From the NCBI GenBank assembly GCA_027488495.1, contig JAIYBO010000259.1:1-30356 (forward strand): 30,356 nucleotides of DNA. Direction: 5' to 3'. This document shows, in pieces, positions 24,447-30,356 of this stretch. The notes beneath the pieces are model-generated. The model saw only the letters and a list, made by a program, of their open reading frames with translations, was not told the origin of the DNA and did not search any database. This DNA is from Bacteroidota bacterium (GTDB taxonomy: Bacteria; Bacteroidota; Bacteroidia; NS11-12g; UBA955). Each line of letters starts with the position of its first letter. Position 1 is the stretch's first letter. Both the position numbers and the translations under genes were made by a program.

Positions 24447-25780
24447 AACAACCGATAAAAGGTTTTAGTAAACTCACCAAACAGGCCAAAATTGAATGGT
24501 TGGTGGAGCATTACGCGGGAGATCCTACTTCGTCTATGGAGATGTTGTCGGGGTACTGGCACAATCAACCCGAGGTTCAAAAACTCCATGATGAGTTTAT
24601 TGAGAACACCATTAGCAATTATTACATGCCATTTGGGGTGGCTCCCAATTTTCTGATCAACGGGAAATTGTATGCAATTCCTTTGGCCATTGAAGAAAGT
24701 TCTGTGGTTGCTGCTGCTGCGAAGGCCGCCAATTTTTGGTTGGATCGGGGTGGATTTAGCGCCAAGGTATTGAGCATGGTGAAGGTGGGCCATGTGCATT
24801 TCATTTGGGAAGGCAAAAACGTAGATGCGTTGTATCGCATATTTGCCGAAAATAAGCAACGGTTTTTTGAGAATACTGAATCGATCACGAAGAACATGCG
24901 CGCCCGTGGTGGTGGCGTGATGGGCTTGGATTTGAAGGATAAAACAGACTTAGAAACCGGGTATTTTCAGATAGAAGCACGCTTTGAAACCTGTGATAGC
25001 ATGGGTGCGAACTTCATCAACAGCTGTTTGGAATCGTTTGCCCAAACGCTCAAGGATTTAGCCGCTGAACATGCCAATGAATTGGGTGATGCCCCATTGC
25101 AAGTGGTGATGAGTATTTTGAGCAATTTTACGCCTGAGTGTTTGGTTCGGGCCGATGTTCGTTGCAAAATATCTGAGATCGAAGAGGGTAGCGGGATTGA
25201 TAATCAAGAGTTTGCAGATAAGTTCTGCAGGGCGATTCGCATCGCATCGGTTGAACCCTATCGGGCGGTTACGCACAACAAAGGCATCATGAACGGCATT
25301 GATTCTGTCATTATTGCAACGGGAAATGATTTTCGTGCCACAGAAGCCTGTGCGCATGCATTTGCTGCCAAAGACGGGCGATATACGAGTTTAACCCATG
25401 CCGCCATTGAAGGCGATGAGTTTCATTTTTGGATTGAATTGCCTTTGAGTTTGGGTACAGTGGGTGGAATTACCAACTTGCACCCGATGGTGAGATTCGC
25501 TCACGAGTTGTTGGGTTATCCCTCGGCCAGTGAGTTGATGGAAATCACGGCGGTGGCCGGTTTGGCGCAGAATTTCAGTGCGGTAAGGTCTCTGATTACA
25601 TCGGGTATTCAGAAAGGCCACATGAAAATGCACTTGCTAAATATATTGAATCAGCTCGAAGCCACAGATCTAGAAAAAGAGAAAGTGGTGGCCCATTTCA
25701 AGGACAAAGTAGTGAGTCATTCCGCGGCCGTTGAAGCGTTTTTGCGGGTGAGGGGAACGGGCTCTGCGGCACAAGCATAG
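24443..25780 (+). CDS. mvaA: Hydroxymethylglutaryl-CoA reductase, class II-like
   Basis: The 445-residue enzyme reduces HMG-CoA to mevalonate, the committed step. The catalytic residues expected from the Pseudomonas mevalonii enzyme are all visible: Glu84/Glu85 in IEESSVVAAAAKAA, DSMGAN (185-190), Lys280 in THNKGIMNG, Asp296 in ATGNDFRA, GTVGGITNLHP (338-348), and the C-terminal His393 in KGHMKMH. No membrane segments are present, as expected for a soluble bacterial class II enzyme. It overlaps fni by four bases and is followed after two bases by the GYDIA-type kinase, so it is translationally coupled on both sides. Cofactor preference (NADH or NADPH) cannot be read by eye. Confidence 0.96.
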   Translation: MKQPIKGFSKLTKQAKIEWLVEHYAGDPTSSMEMLSGYWHNQPEVQKLHDEFIENTISNYYMPFGVAPNFLINGKLYAIPLAIEESSVVAAAAKAANFWLDRGGFSAKVLSMVKVGHVHFIWEGKNVDALYRIFAENKQRFFENTESITKNMRARGGGVMGLDLKDKTDLETGYFQIEARFETCDSMGANFINSCLESFAQTLKDLAAEHANELGDAPLQVVMSILSNFTPECLVRADVRCKISEIEEGSGIDNQEFADKFCRAIRIASVEPYRAVTHNKGIMNGIDSVIIATGNDFRATEACAHAFAAKDGRYTSLTHAAIEGDEFHFWIELPLSLGTVGGITNLHPMVRFAHELLGYPSASELMEITAVAGLAQNFSAVRSLITSGIQKGHMKMHLLNILNQLEATDLEKEKVVAHFKDKVVSHSAAVEAFLRVRGTGSAAQA

Positions 25781-25782
25781 TT

Positions 25783-26733
25783 ATGAGGTCGTATTTTTCT
25801 CCCGGTAAAATCATGCTGTGTGGTGAGTACGCGGTAACCATCGGCGTGGAGGCCTTGGCGGTTCCTACCGATGTGGGTCAGTGGATGCACGTTTGGGAGT
25901 TCGACTCTCCGGCAGGGGGCGATCGGTTGATTTGGGAGGCGAAAGAAAAGGATGGCAGCACTTGGCTGAACGATAGTTTTGCTTTGCCTTTGGTGATGGA
26001 TCAAGATCAGTCTGAAGTCAGGGAAGAGCGTAAGTTGTTGTTGAGTTTGCTTTCAATGGCCGATGCCAGTATTTGGCGGCCGGGTAAATCTTATCGCATA
26101 GAAACACAATTGGAATTTGAAAGGAGCAGTGGCTTGGGTAGTTCAAGTACTCTGATAGCGAACTTTTCGCGATTTGCGGGTTTGGATCCACAAAAGGTGC
26201 AACAAGCCATTTTGGGTGGAAGCGGTTACGATGTTGCGGTGGCGGAATTGGGGAAAGGTTTGGTGTTTTGGAAGTCTCAAGACATGGCTCATTGGGGTCC
26301 TTGGGAATTGTCATCCACCCTCACTCAAAACTGGAAGGTGGTTTTCTTGGGAGAAAAGCAAAACAGCAGAGACGCTCTGAATAACGTGAAATTGCGGTTG
26401 CAAGAAGTGCAACAAGACGATTTTCTGTTTCACCAATTGCAACAAGTTTGTGCAGCGGTGAAAATGGCCAACCAAGTTCCCATGTTGGAGGCGGGTTTGG
26501 AAATGTGGCAAGCCATACTTTCTATGAGTTTGGGTTTGCAAACGCCTTATCAGCATTTTGGATTTCAACCGGTGAAGGGTGGATTGTGTAAATGGTTGGG
26601 CGCTTGGGGTGGCGATATGTTGTTGGTGAATGGGGCGTTTGAAGAAGCGCATCGCCCGGCATTGGAAAAATATAAATTGGTGGCTTGGAATCAAATCGTG
26701 GCCACATCAAAAGGTAAAAATGGATCATATTAA
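25783..26733 (+). CDS. GYDIA-family GHMP kinase, candidate phosphomevalonate kinase
   Basis: The 316-residue protein has the GHMP layout: SPGKIMLCGEYAV (residues 6-18), the ATP loop SSGLGSSS (115-122), SGYDVAVAELG (147-157; the GYD(I/V)A motif that names the family), and a C-terminal motif 3 in degenerate form, GAWGGDMLLV. It lacks the HGKSSGLDP motif of mevalonate kinases and the SGSACRS motif of the decarboxylase, both of which are present in its neighbours. The operon encodes every step from HMG-CoA to IPP except phosphomevalonate to diphosphomevalonate, so that reaction is the natural assignment. It is inference, as the family has no biochemistry known to me. It lies two bases after mvaA and overlaps mvaD by 14 bases. 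Confidence 0.85.
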   Translation: MRSYFSPGKIMLCGEYAVTIGVEALAVPTDVGQWMHVWEFDSPAGGDRLIWEAKEKDGSTWLNDSFALPLVMDQDQSEVREERKLLLSLLSMADASIWRPGKSYRIETQLEFERSSGLGSSSTLIANFSRFAGLDPQKVQQAILGGSGYDVAVAELGKGLVFWKSQDMAHWGPWELSSTLTQNWKVVFLGEKQNSRDALNNVKLRLQEVQQDDFLFHQLQQVCAAVKMANQVPMLEAGLEMWQAILSMSLGLQTPYQHFGFQPVKGGLCKWLGAWGGDMLLVNGAFEEAHRPALEKYKLVAWNQIVATSKGKNGSY

Positions 26734-27793
26734 ACAGCAAATGGAAATTCTGGAGGTTGGGTATCGCTGCCCGTCGAACATCGCTTTGGTGAAATATTGG
26801 GGCAAAAAGTCAACCGGCGTGCAATTGCCAGCGAATCCCAGTATCAGTTTGAGTTTGGGTGATTTGTACGCGTCTACCACGGTGAAGGCATCGCCCAGAA
26901 CGGATGTAGCGTTTGTGTTTACCTTGGCGGGGGCATCGAAGCCGTCGTTTGAGCCCAAGATTGAGGCATTTTTGAATAAAATTGCGGTGGATTGTGCGTG
27001 GTTGAGCGATTATACGCTTTACATAGATTCGGTGAACAATTTTCCGCATGGTACGGGTATTGCGAGTTCAGCGGCGGGATTTGGTGCGCTGAGTTTGTGC
27101 GTGGCTCACATCGAACAATTGTTGATGGGGTACGCGGCGTTGGACGGACGGGTGAATGGGATGGATTTCTGGCAGCGCAGCAGTTACCTCTCAAGAATAG
27201 GCTCCGGCAGTGCTTGTAGGTCGATGTATTCCCAGCCAGCAGTTTGGGGCGAAAGCGATGCGGTGGCCGGAAGTAGTGACTTGTATGCTGTGGAAATGGG
27301 TGTTGCGGTGCATGCGGATTTATCGGGATGGAAAGACGTGGTGTTGATTGTGGATGATGGGGAAAAATCGGTGAGTAGTACGGCGGGACATGCCCTGTTG
27401 GAGAATCATCCGTATGCGTTGGCGAGATTTGGCAAGGCCCAGGAGAATTTGGCTTCGATTGTTGGTGCGATGCGCGATGGAAACGTGAAATCATTCATCG
27501 AAATTGTTGAGTCGGAAGCGTTGCAATTGCATGCCATGATGATGACTTCGTTGCCTTATTACGTGTTGATGCGTCCCAATACCTTGGCGATCATCGAGAA
27601 AATATGGCAGTTCCGCGAAGAAACCGGATTGCCCATGTGTTTTACTTTGGATGCTGGGGCCAACGTGCATTTGCTGTACGATGGCAAAAAAGATGAGACG
27701 GTGATGAACTTTGTGCACAACGAGTTGTTATCATATTGCAAAAATCGGCAGTATCTTTGCAGTGAAACGGGAAAACGTCCGGTTTTGATATAG
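26720..27793 (+). CDS. mvaD: Diphosphomevalonate decarboxylase
   Basis: The 357-residue GHMP-fold enzyme converts mevalonate diphosphate to IPP with ATP. Landmarks are PSNIALVKYWGKK (18-30), LPANPSISLSL, the ATP loop ASSAAGFGAL (115-124), SRIGSGSACRS (158-168) and the catalytic Asp311 in LDAGANVHLL. The frame extends upstream to 26630 inside the preceding gene; ATG at 26720 (MDHIKQQMEIL) is chosen because it lies just before the conserved region and leaves a 14-base overlap consistent with coupling. Length is typical (about 320-400). It is followed after four bases by mevalonate kinase. A TATCTTTG near the 3' end may be a secondary promoter. Confidence 0.95.
   Translation: MDHIKQQMEILEVGYRCPSNIALVKYWGKKSTGVQLPANPSISLSLGDLYASTTVKASPRTDVAFVFTLAGASKPSFEPKIEAFLNKIAVDCAWLSDYTLYIDSVNNFPHGTGIASSAAGFGALSLCVAHIEQLLMGYAALDGRVNGMDFWQRSSYLSRIGSGSACRSMYSQPAVWGESDAVAGSSDLYAVEMGVAVHADLSGWKDVVLIVDDGEKSVSSTAGHALLENHPYALARFGKAQENLASIVGAMRDGNVKSFIEIVESEALQLHAMMMTSLPYYVLMRPNTLAIIEKIWQFREETGLPMCFTLDAGANVHLLYDGKKDETVMNFVHNELLSYCKNRQYLCSETGKRPVLI
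27752..27759 (+). promoter_or_regulatory. Possible internal -7 element (TATCTTTG) before mevalonate kinase
   Basis: An exact TAnnTTTG match lies inside the 3' end of mvaD, 38 bases before the mevalonate kinase ATG. As it is within coding sequence, it may be chance. Confidence 0.25.
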
Positions 27794-27797
27794 AAAT

Positions 27798-28748
27798 ATG
27801 GGAGAAATGATCAAGGATTCGCTTTACTACGCCAAAATTTTGTTGTTTGGTGAGTATGGTATCATTGAAGATTCAATGGGCTTGAGCATTCCGTATCATT
27901 TTTTCAAAGGAAATTTTGATTTTGCTACAGAGCCCACTGCGGTTCAAAGAGCATCCAATCAGAGCATTCGGGAGTATGTTTCTCATTTGGAGAAGCTAAA
28001 TGCTTCAAAAGAATTGCCTTGCAACATGGATTTTGATCGATTGCGTGGTGATTTAGATGCAGGTTTGTTTTTTGATAGCAGCATTCCCCAAGGTTTTGGT
28101 GTGGGGAGTTCTGGTGCGTTGGTGGCGGCGATTTATAATCAATATGCTATTGCCCCTATCGCCCAGGGAGACATCATGGTGGGAGATCGGTTGAGTGAGT
28201 TGAAAGCCACTCTGGCGAAGTTGGAATCGTATTTTCATGGCAAAAGCTCTGGCTTGGATCCTCTGATTTGTTACTTGAATTTGCCCATTTTGATCAAAGG
28301 TCAGGGCGATTTGGGAACGGTGGGCATTCCTACAGAGAACGCTGAAGGCAAAGGAGCCATCTTTTTGATGAACTCTGGTTCGCCGGGGAAAACACAAAAT
28401 ATGGTGTCGATTTTCTTGAACCGTTTGAAAGACGATGGTTTCAGGAATATGGTTAAGACCCAGTTGAAGAAGCAGAACGACGATTGTGTGAAGTCGTTTT
28501 TGAAGGGCGATGTAACCCAGTTGTTTGGTCACTTGAAAGGGCTTTCTCAGTTGCTGTTAGACAATTTCAGGCCCATGATTCCGGATCATTTTGAGCAGGT
28601 GTGGCGTCAGGGGATTGACAGTGGTGCGTATTATTTGAAATTGTGTGGCAGTGGTGGTGGAGGATTCATTTTGGGTTTTACCCAAGATTTTGAAAAGGCG
28701 GAATCTTTGTTGAAAGAACATAAATTGCAGGTGATTTACAAAATGTAA
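27798..28748 (+). CDS. mvk: Mevalonate kinase-like GHMP kinase
   Basis: The 316-residue protein carries YYAKILLFGEYGI (10-22), the ATP loop GVGSSGAL (101-108), ESYFHGKSSGLDPL (143-156), where the HGKSSGLDP element with Asp154 is characteristic of mevalonate kinases, and LCGSGGGGFILGF (motif 3) near the C-terminus. It phosphorylates mevalonate to 5-phosphomevalonate. The N-terminal half has an insert-poor, compact form usual for bacterial enzymes. The first ATG at 27798 is used; the ATG at 27807 (MIKDSLYY) would also work. It lies 4 bases after mvaD and 8 before the UbiA gene. With three GHMP proteins in a row, exact role assignment rests on motifs, and this is the clearest kinase. Confidence 0.88.
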   Translation: MGEMIKDSLYYAKILLFGEYGIIEDSMGLSIPYHFFKGNFDFATEPTAVQRASNQSIREYVSHLEKLNASKELPCNMDFDRLRGDLDAGLFFDSSIPQGFGVGSSGALVAAIYNQYAIAPIAQGDIMVGDRLSELKATLAKLESYFHGKSSGLDPLICYLNLPILIKGQGDLGTVGIPTENAEGKGAIFLMNSGSPGKTQNMVSIFLNRLKDDGFRNMVKTQLKKQNDDCVKSFLKGDVTQLFGHLKGLSQLLLDNFRPMIPDHFEQVWRQGIDSGAYYLKLCGSGGGGFILGFTQDFEKAESLLKEHKLQVIYKM

Positions 28749-28756
28749 TCACGCTG

Positions 28757-29653
28757 ATGTTTGGGATTCGCAAAAAACACATTACCGGATTTTTGTTGTT
28801 GCTGGGGGTTGTGCGTTGGTACAATTTGGCGCTGATTGCGGCGTCGCAATATTTGCTGTTTTGGTTGGCGTTCTCGAACCATGAATTGTCGCGGGTGTTG
28901 TATGATTTTAAATTGCATTGCATTGTGGCGGCCAGCGTATTTTCTGTGGCGGCGGCTTTTATTATTAATGCGTTTTACGATGTAGACAAGGATTTGGTGA
29001 ATCGCCCCAAGCAGGTGGTAATGGGCAAGTTGTTAAGGGAGGGGGCATTGTTGAATTTGTATGTGGTATTGAATTTTTTGGCGGTGTCCTTTGCGATGAT
29101 GGCTTCCATTCGGGTGATGGTGTTTTTTGTGTGTTACACCGTGTTTTGTTGGTTTCACAGCCACAAGTTGCAGAAGATGCCAGTGGTTAGGGAGATTTCG
29201 GCCAGTTTGTTGACAATGATTCCATTGATTGCCATTTGGTTCCATTTTGGGCATTGGCATTGGGGGATGTTTTATTATATCGGCAGTTTGGCGATTTTGT
29301 TGTTTACCCGTGAGGTGGTGAAGGACATGGCTGGGCACAAAGGCAATTTGATTTTTGGATATAAAACGGTGGTGGTGGTGGCCGGCGTGAAAACGGCTAG
29401 GTGGGGATTGGTGGCGATGAATACAGGGTTTTTTGTGATGTATTGGGCGCTGAATTGGATTCAGATGGTGGATCCTGTTTTGCCCAACTGGCATCCAGAT
29501 TATTACTTGATTATATCGGGGGTTTCTTTGTTTACGGCCTTTTGGGTTTCATGGGGTATTTTTTTCAATCGCGATGCCGGCAAAATTGATGTTTTGGATT
29601 CTTTTTTGAAATTGGGGGTGGTGATTCATTTGTTGAGCATCGTGCTGCAATAG
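28757..29653 (+). CDS. UbiA-superfamily prenyltransferase with altered second Asp motif
   Basis: The 298-residue membrane protein has about eight hydrophobic helices. The first UbiA motif is intact: NAFYDVDKDLVNRP (Asn71, Asp75, Asp79). The second region, REVVKDMAGHKGNLIFGYKT (185-204), aligns with KD.ED..GD...G.KT of Bacteroidota and archaeal geranylgeranylglyceryl-phosphate prenyltransferases. Both aspartates of the DxxxD pair are replaced, by Gly193 and Asn197; Asp190 remains. Relatives attach a prenyl chain to quinone-ring or glycerol-phosphate acceptors using the Mg-bound diphosphate. Its place at the end of the mevalonate operon suggests an isoprenoid acceptor, and homologues are usually annotated as geranylgeranylglycerol-phosphate geranylgeranyltransferase. 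The true substrate is unknown. Confidence 0.85.
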   Translation: MFGIRKKHITGFLLLLGVVRWYNLALIAASQYLLFWLAFSNHELSRVLYDFKLHCIVAASVFSVAAAFIINAFYDVDKDLVNRPKQVVMGKLLREGALLNLYVVLNFLAVSFAMMASIRVMVFFVCYTVFCWFHSHKLQKMPVVREISASLLTMIPLIAIWFHFGHWHWGMFYYIGSLAILLFTREVVKDMAGHKGNLIFGYKTVVVVAGVKTARWGLVAMNTGFFVMYWALNWIQMVDPVLPNWHPDYYLIISGVSLFTAFWVSWGIFFNRDAGKIDVLDSFLKLGVVIHLLSIVLQ

Positions 29654-29694
29654 AAATTGGGACGGGGCACGGGAATTATTAGTAACTTGCGGTA

Positions 29695-30356
29695 GTGACG
29701 GAATTGCAGACCCTTTTTGCTCATGTTTTGGTGCCGGTGCCGGTGCCAAAGACCTATACATACAGGGTTCCGCACGATTGGAACGATTGGATTCACGAGG
29801 GATTGCGCGTGGCGGTGCAGTTTGGTCCAAAGAAGATTTACGCAGGCATTATTTTGAGTTTGAGTGATTCTCCACCGGTGGGGTATCAAGCGGCGTATTT
29901 GTTGGATGTGTTAGACGATGCGCCCATTGTGAATCACCGTCAGTTGCAATTCTGGCAGTGGGTGGCGAAATACTACATGTGTTACATGGGAGAGGTGATG
30001 GCCACGGCATTGCCTGCGGGGTATCGATTGCAAAGTGAAACCAAGATTTTGTTGCATCCGGATGCGGATTTGGAATCGGTTGTTCGTTCTGAATTGGACG
30101 ACATCGAATGGCAGATCTTGGAATTGTTGGGACATAAGGATGGGTTATCGCTCGATGAGATACATCAGAAATTGGCGGTAAAGAATGTGTTGAAGCACGT
30201 GAAATCGTTGTATTTGCGCGGGTTGGTGGTAATGGAAGAGGAGTTGAAAGAGAATTATCGACCCAAGTATGAAGAATTTTTGGAATTGGGGTTGATTTGG
30301 GGCGATGCGGACCGTGCGAATGCGGCGTTGGGGGTGATGGAGAGAAGGGCACAGAA
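29695..30356 (+). CDS. priA: Primosomal protein N' (PriA), 5' part, cut by window end
   Basis: The open frame begins at GTG 29695 and runs past the window end, giving 220 residues. The N-terminus, MTELQTLFAHVLVPVPVPKTYTYRVP, followed by GLRVAVQFGPKKIYAGIILSL and QFWQWVAKYYMCYMGEVMATALPAGYRL, matches the PriA 3'-end DNA-binding domain. The next 100 residues (LEL LGHKDGLSLDEIHQKLAVKNVL...) resemble its winged-helix domain. PriA restarts stalled replication forks; the helicase core lies outside the window, so it cannot be judged intact. It starts 41 bases after the UbiA gene on the same strand, with no clear terminator between. Confidence 0.88.
   Translation, partial: MTELQTLFAHVLVPVPVPKTYTYRVPHDWNDWIHEGLRVAVQFGPKKIYAGIILSLSDSPPVGYQAAYLLDVLDDAPIVNHRQLQFWQWVAKYYMCYMGEVMATALPAGYRLQSETKILLHPDADLESVVRSELDDIEWQILELLGHKDGLSLDEIHQKLAVKNVLKHVKSLYLRGLVVMEEELKENYRPKYEEFLELGLIWGDADRANAALGVMERRAQ

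Noticed and set aside
26630..26719. Upstream start for diphosphomevalonate decarboxylase
   Set aside because: It would overlap the GYDIA kinase gene by 104 bases and add a Lys/Trp-rich stretch not found in the family.

Overview
The window looks like a chromosomal segment of a Bacteroidota bacterium from a lineage that makes isoprenoids by the mevalonate route (Flavobacteriales-like; genus not assignable by eye). The grounds are a type IX secretion (T9SS) type B sorting domain at the end of the protein at 18877-21174, a DUF3078-like outer-membrane protein, a short HRDC-less RecQ, the GYDIA-type GHMP kinase, start codons without Shine-Dalgarno sequences, and recurring Bacteroidota-type -7 promoter elements (TAnnTTTG) close upstream of start codons. 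No rRNA, tRNA, CRISPR array, insertion sequence, prophage or integration site was seen. The window is densely coding: 24 protein genes, the first and last cut by the window edges, and no gene-free stretch over about 215 bases.

Layout. 1-3668 (minus strand): a metallo-beta-lactamase-fold hydrolase (partial), dihydrolipoyl dehydrogenase and release factor 3. 3853-7167 (plus): the ribosomal GTPase TypA/BipA, a short MscL channel and a DUF3078-like outer-membrane protein. 7157-12349 (minus): a tightly packed unit of an HTH regulator, RecQ helicase and two GT4-type glycosyltransferases. 12563-13669 (plus): a divergent exported CsgG/LpoB-like protein. The gap between it and the regulator holds two identical 15-bp palindromes 41 bp apart, the best operator candidates in the window. 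13726-15673: a LolD-like ABC ATPase and sucC, divergent from adjacent promoters. 15808-21174 (plus): a 992-residue exported TPR protein and a T9SS cargo protein. 21262-21308 is a perfect 22-bp-stem hairpin. 21358-22263 (minus): a membrane-anchored coiled-coil protein. 22348-23345 (plus): an RmlC-type epimerase and a MazG-like pyrophosphohydrolase.

23433-29653 (plus) is the centrepiece, a compact operon for the mevalonate pathway: fni, HMG-CoA reductase, GYDIA-type GHMP kinase, diphosphomevalonate decarboxylase, mevalonate kinase and a UbiA-family prenyltransferase, with junctions from a 14-bp overlap to an 8-base gap. It covers HMG-CoA to IPP/DMAPP if the GYDIA protein supplies the phosphomevalonate kinase step. 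The terminal UbiA protein keeps its first aspartate motif but has Gly and Asn where the second motif normally has both aspartates. priA begins just downstream and runs off the window.

Nothing seen amounts to a wholly new defence or mobile system. The observations most worth following are the GYDIA kinase, the altered UbiA site, and the HTH regulator with its palindromes, recQ-glycosyltransferase operon and divergent CsgG-like protein.
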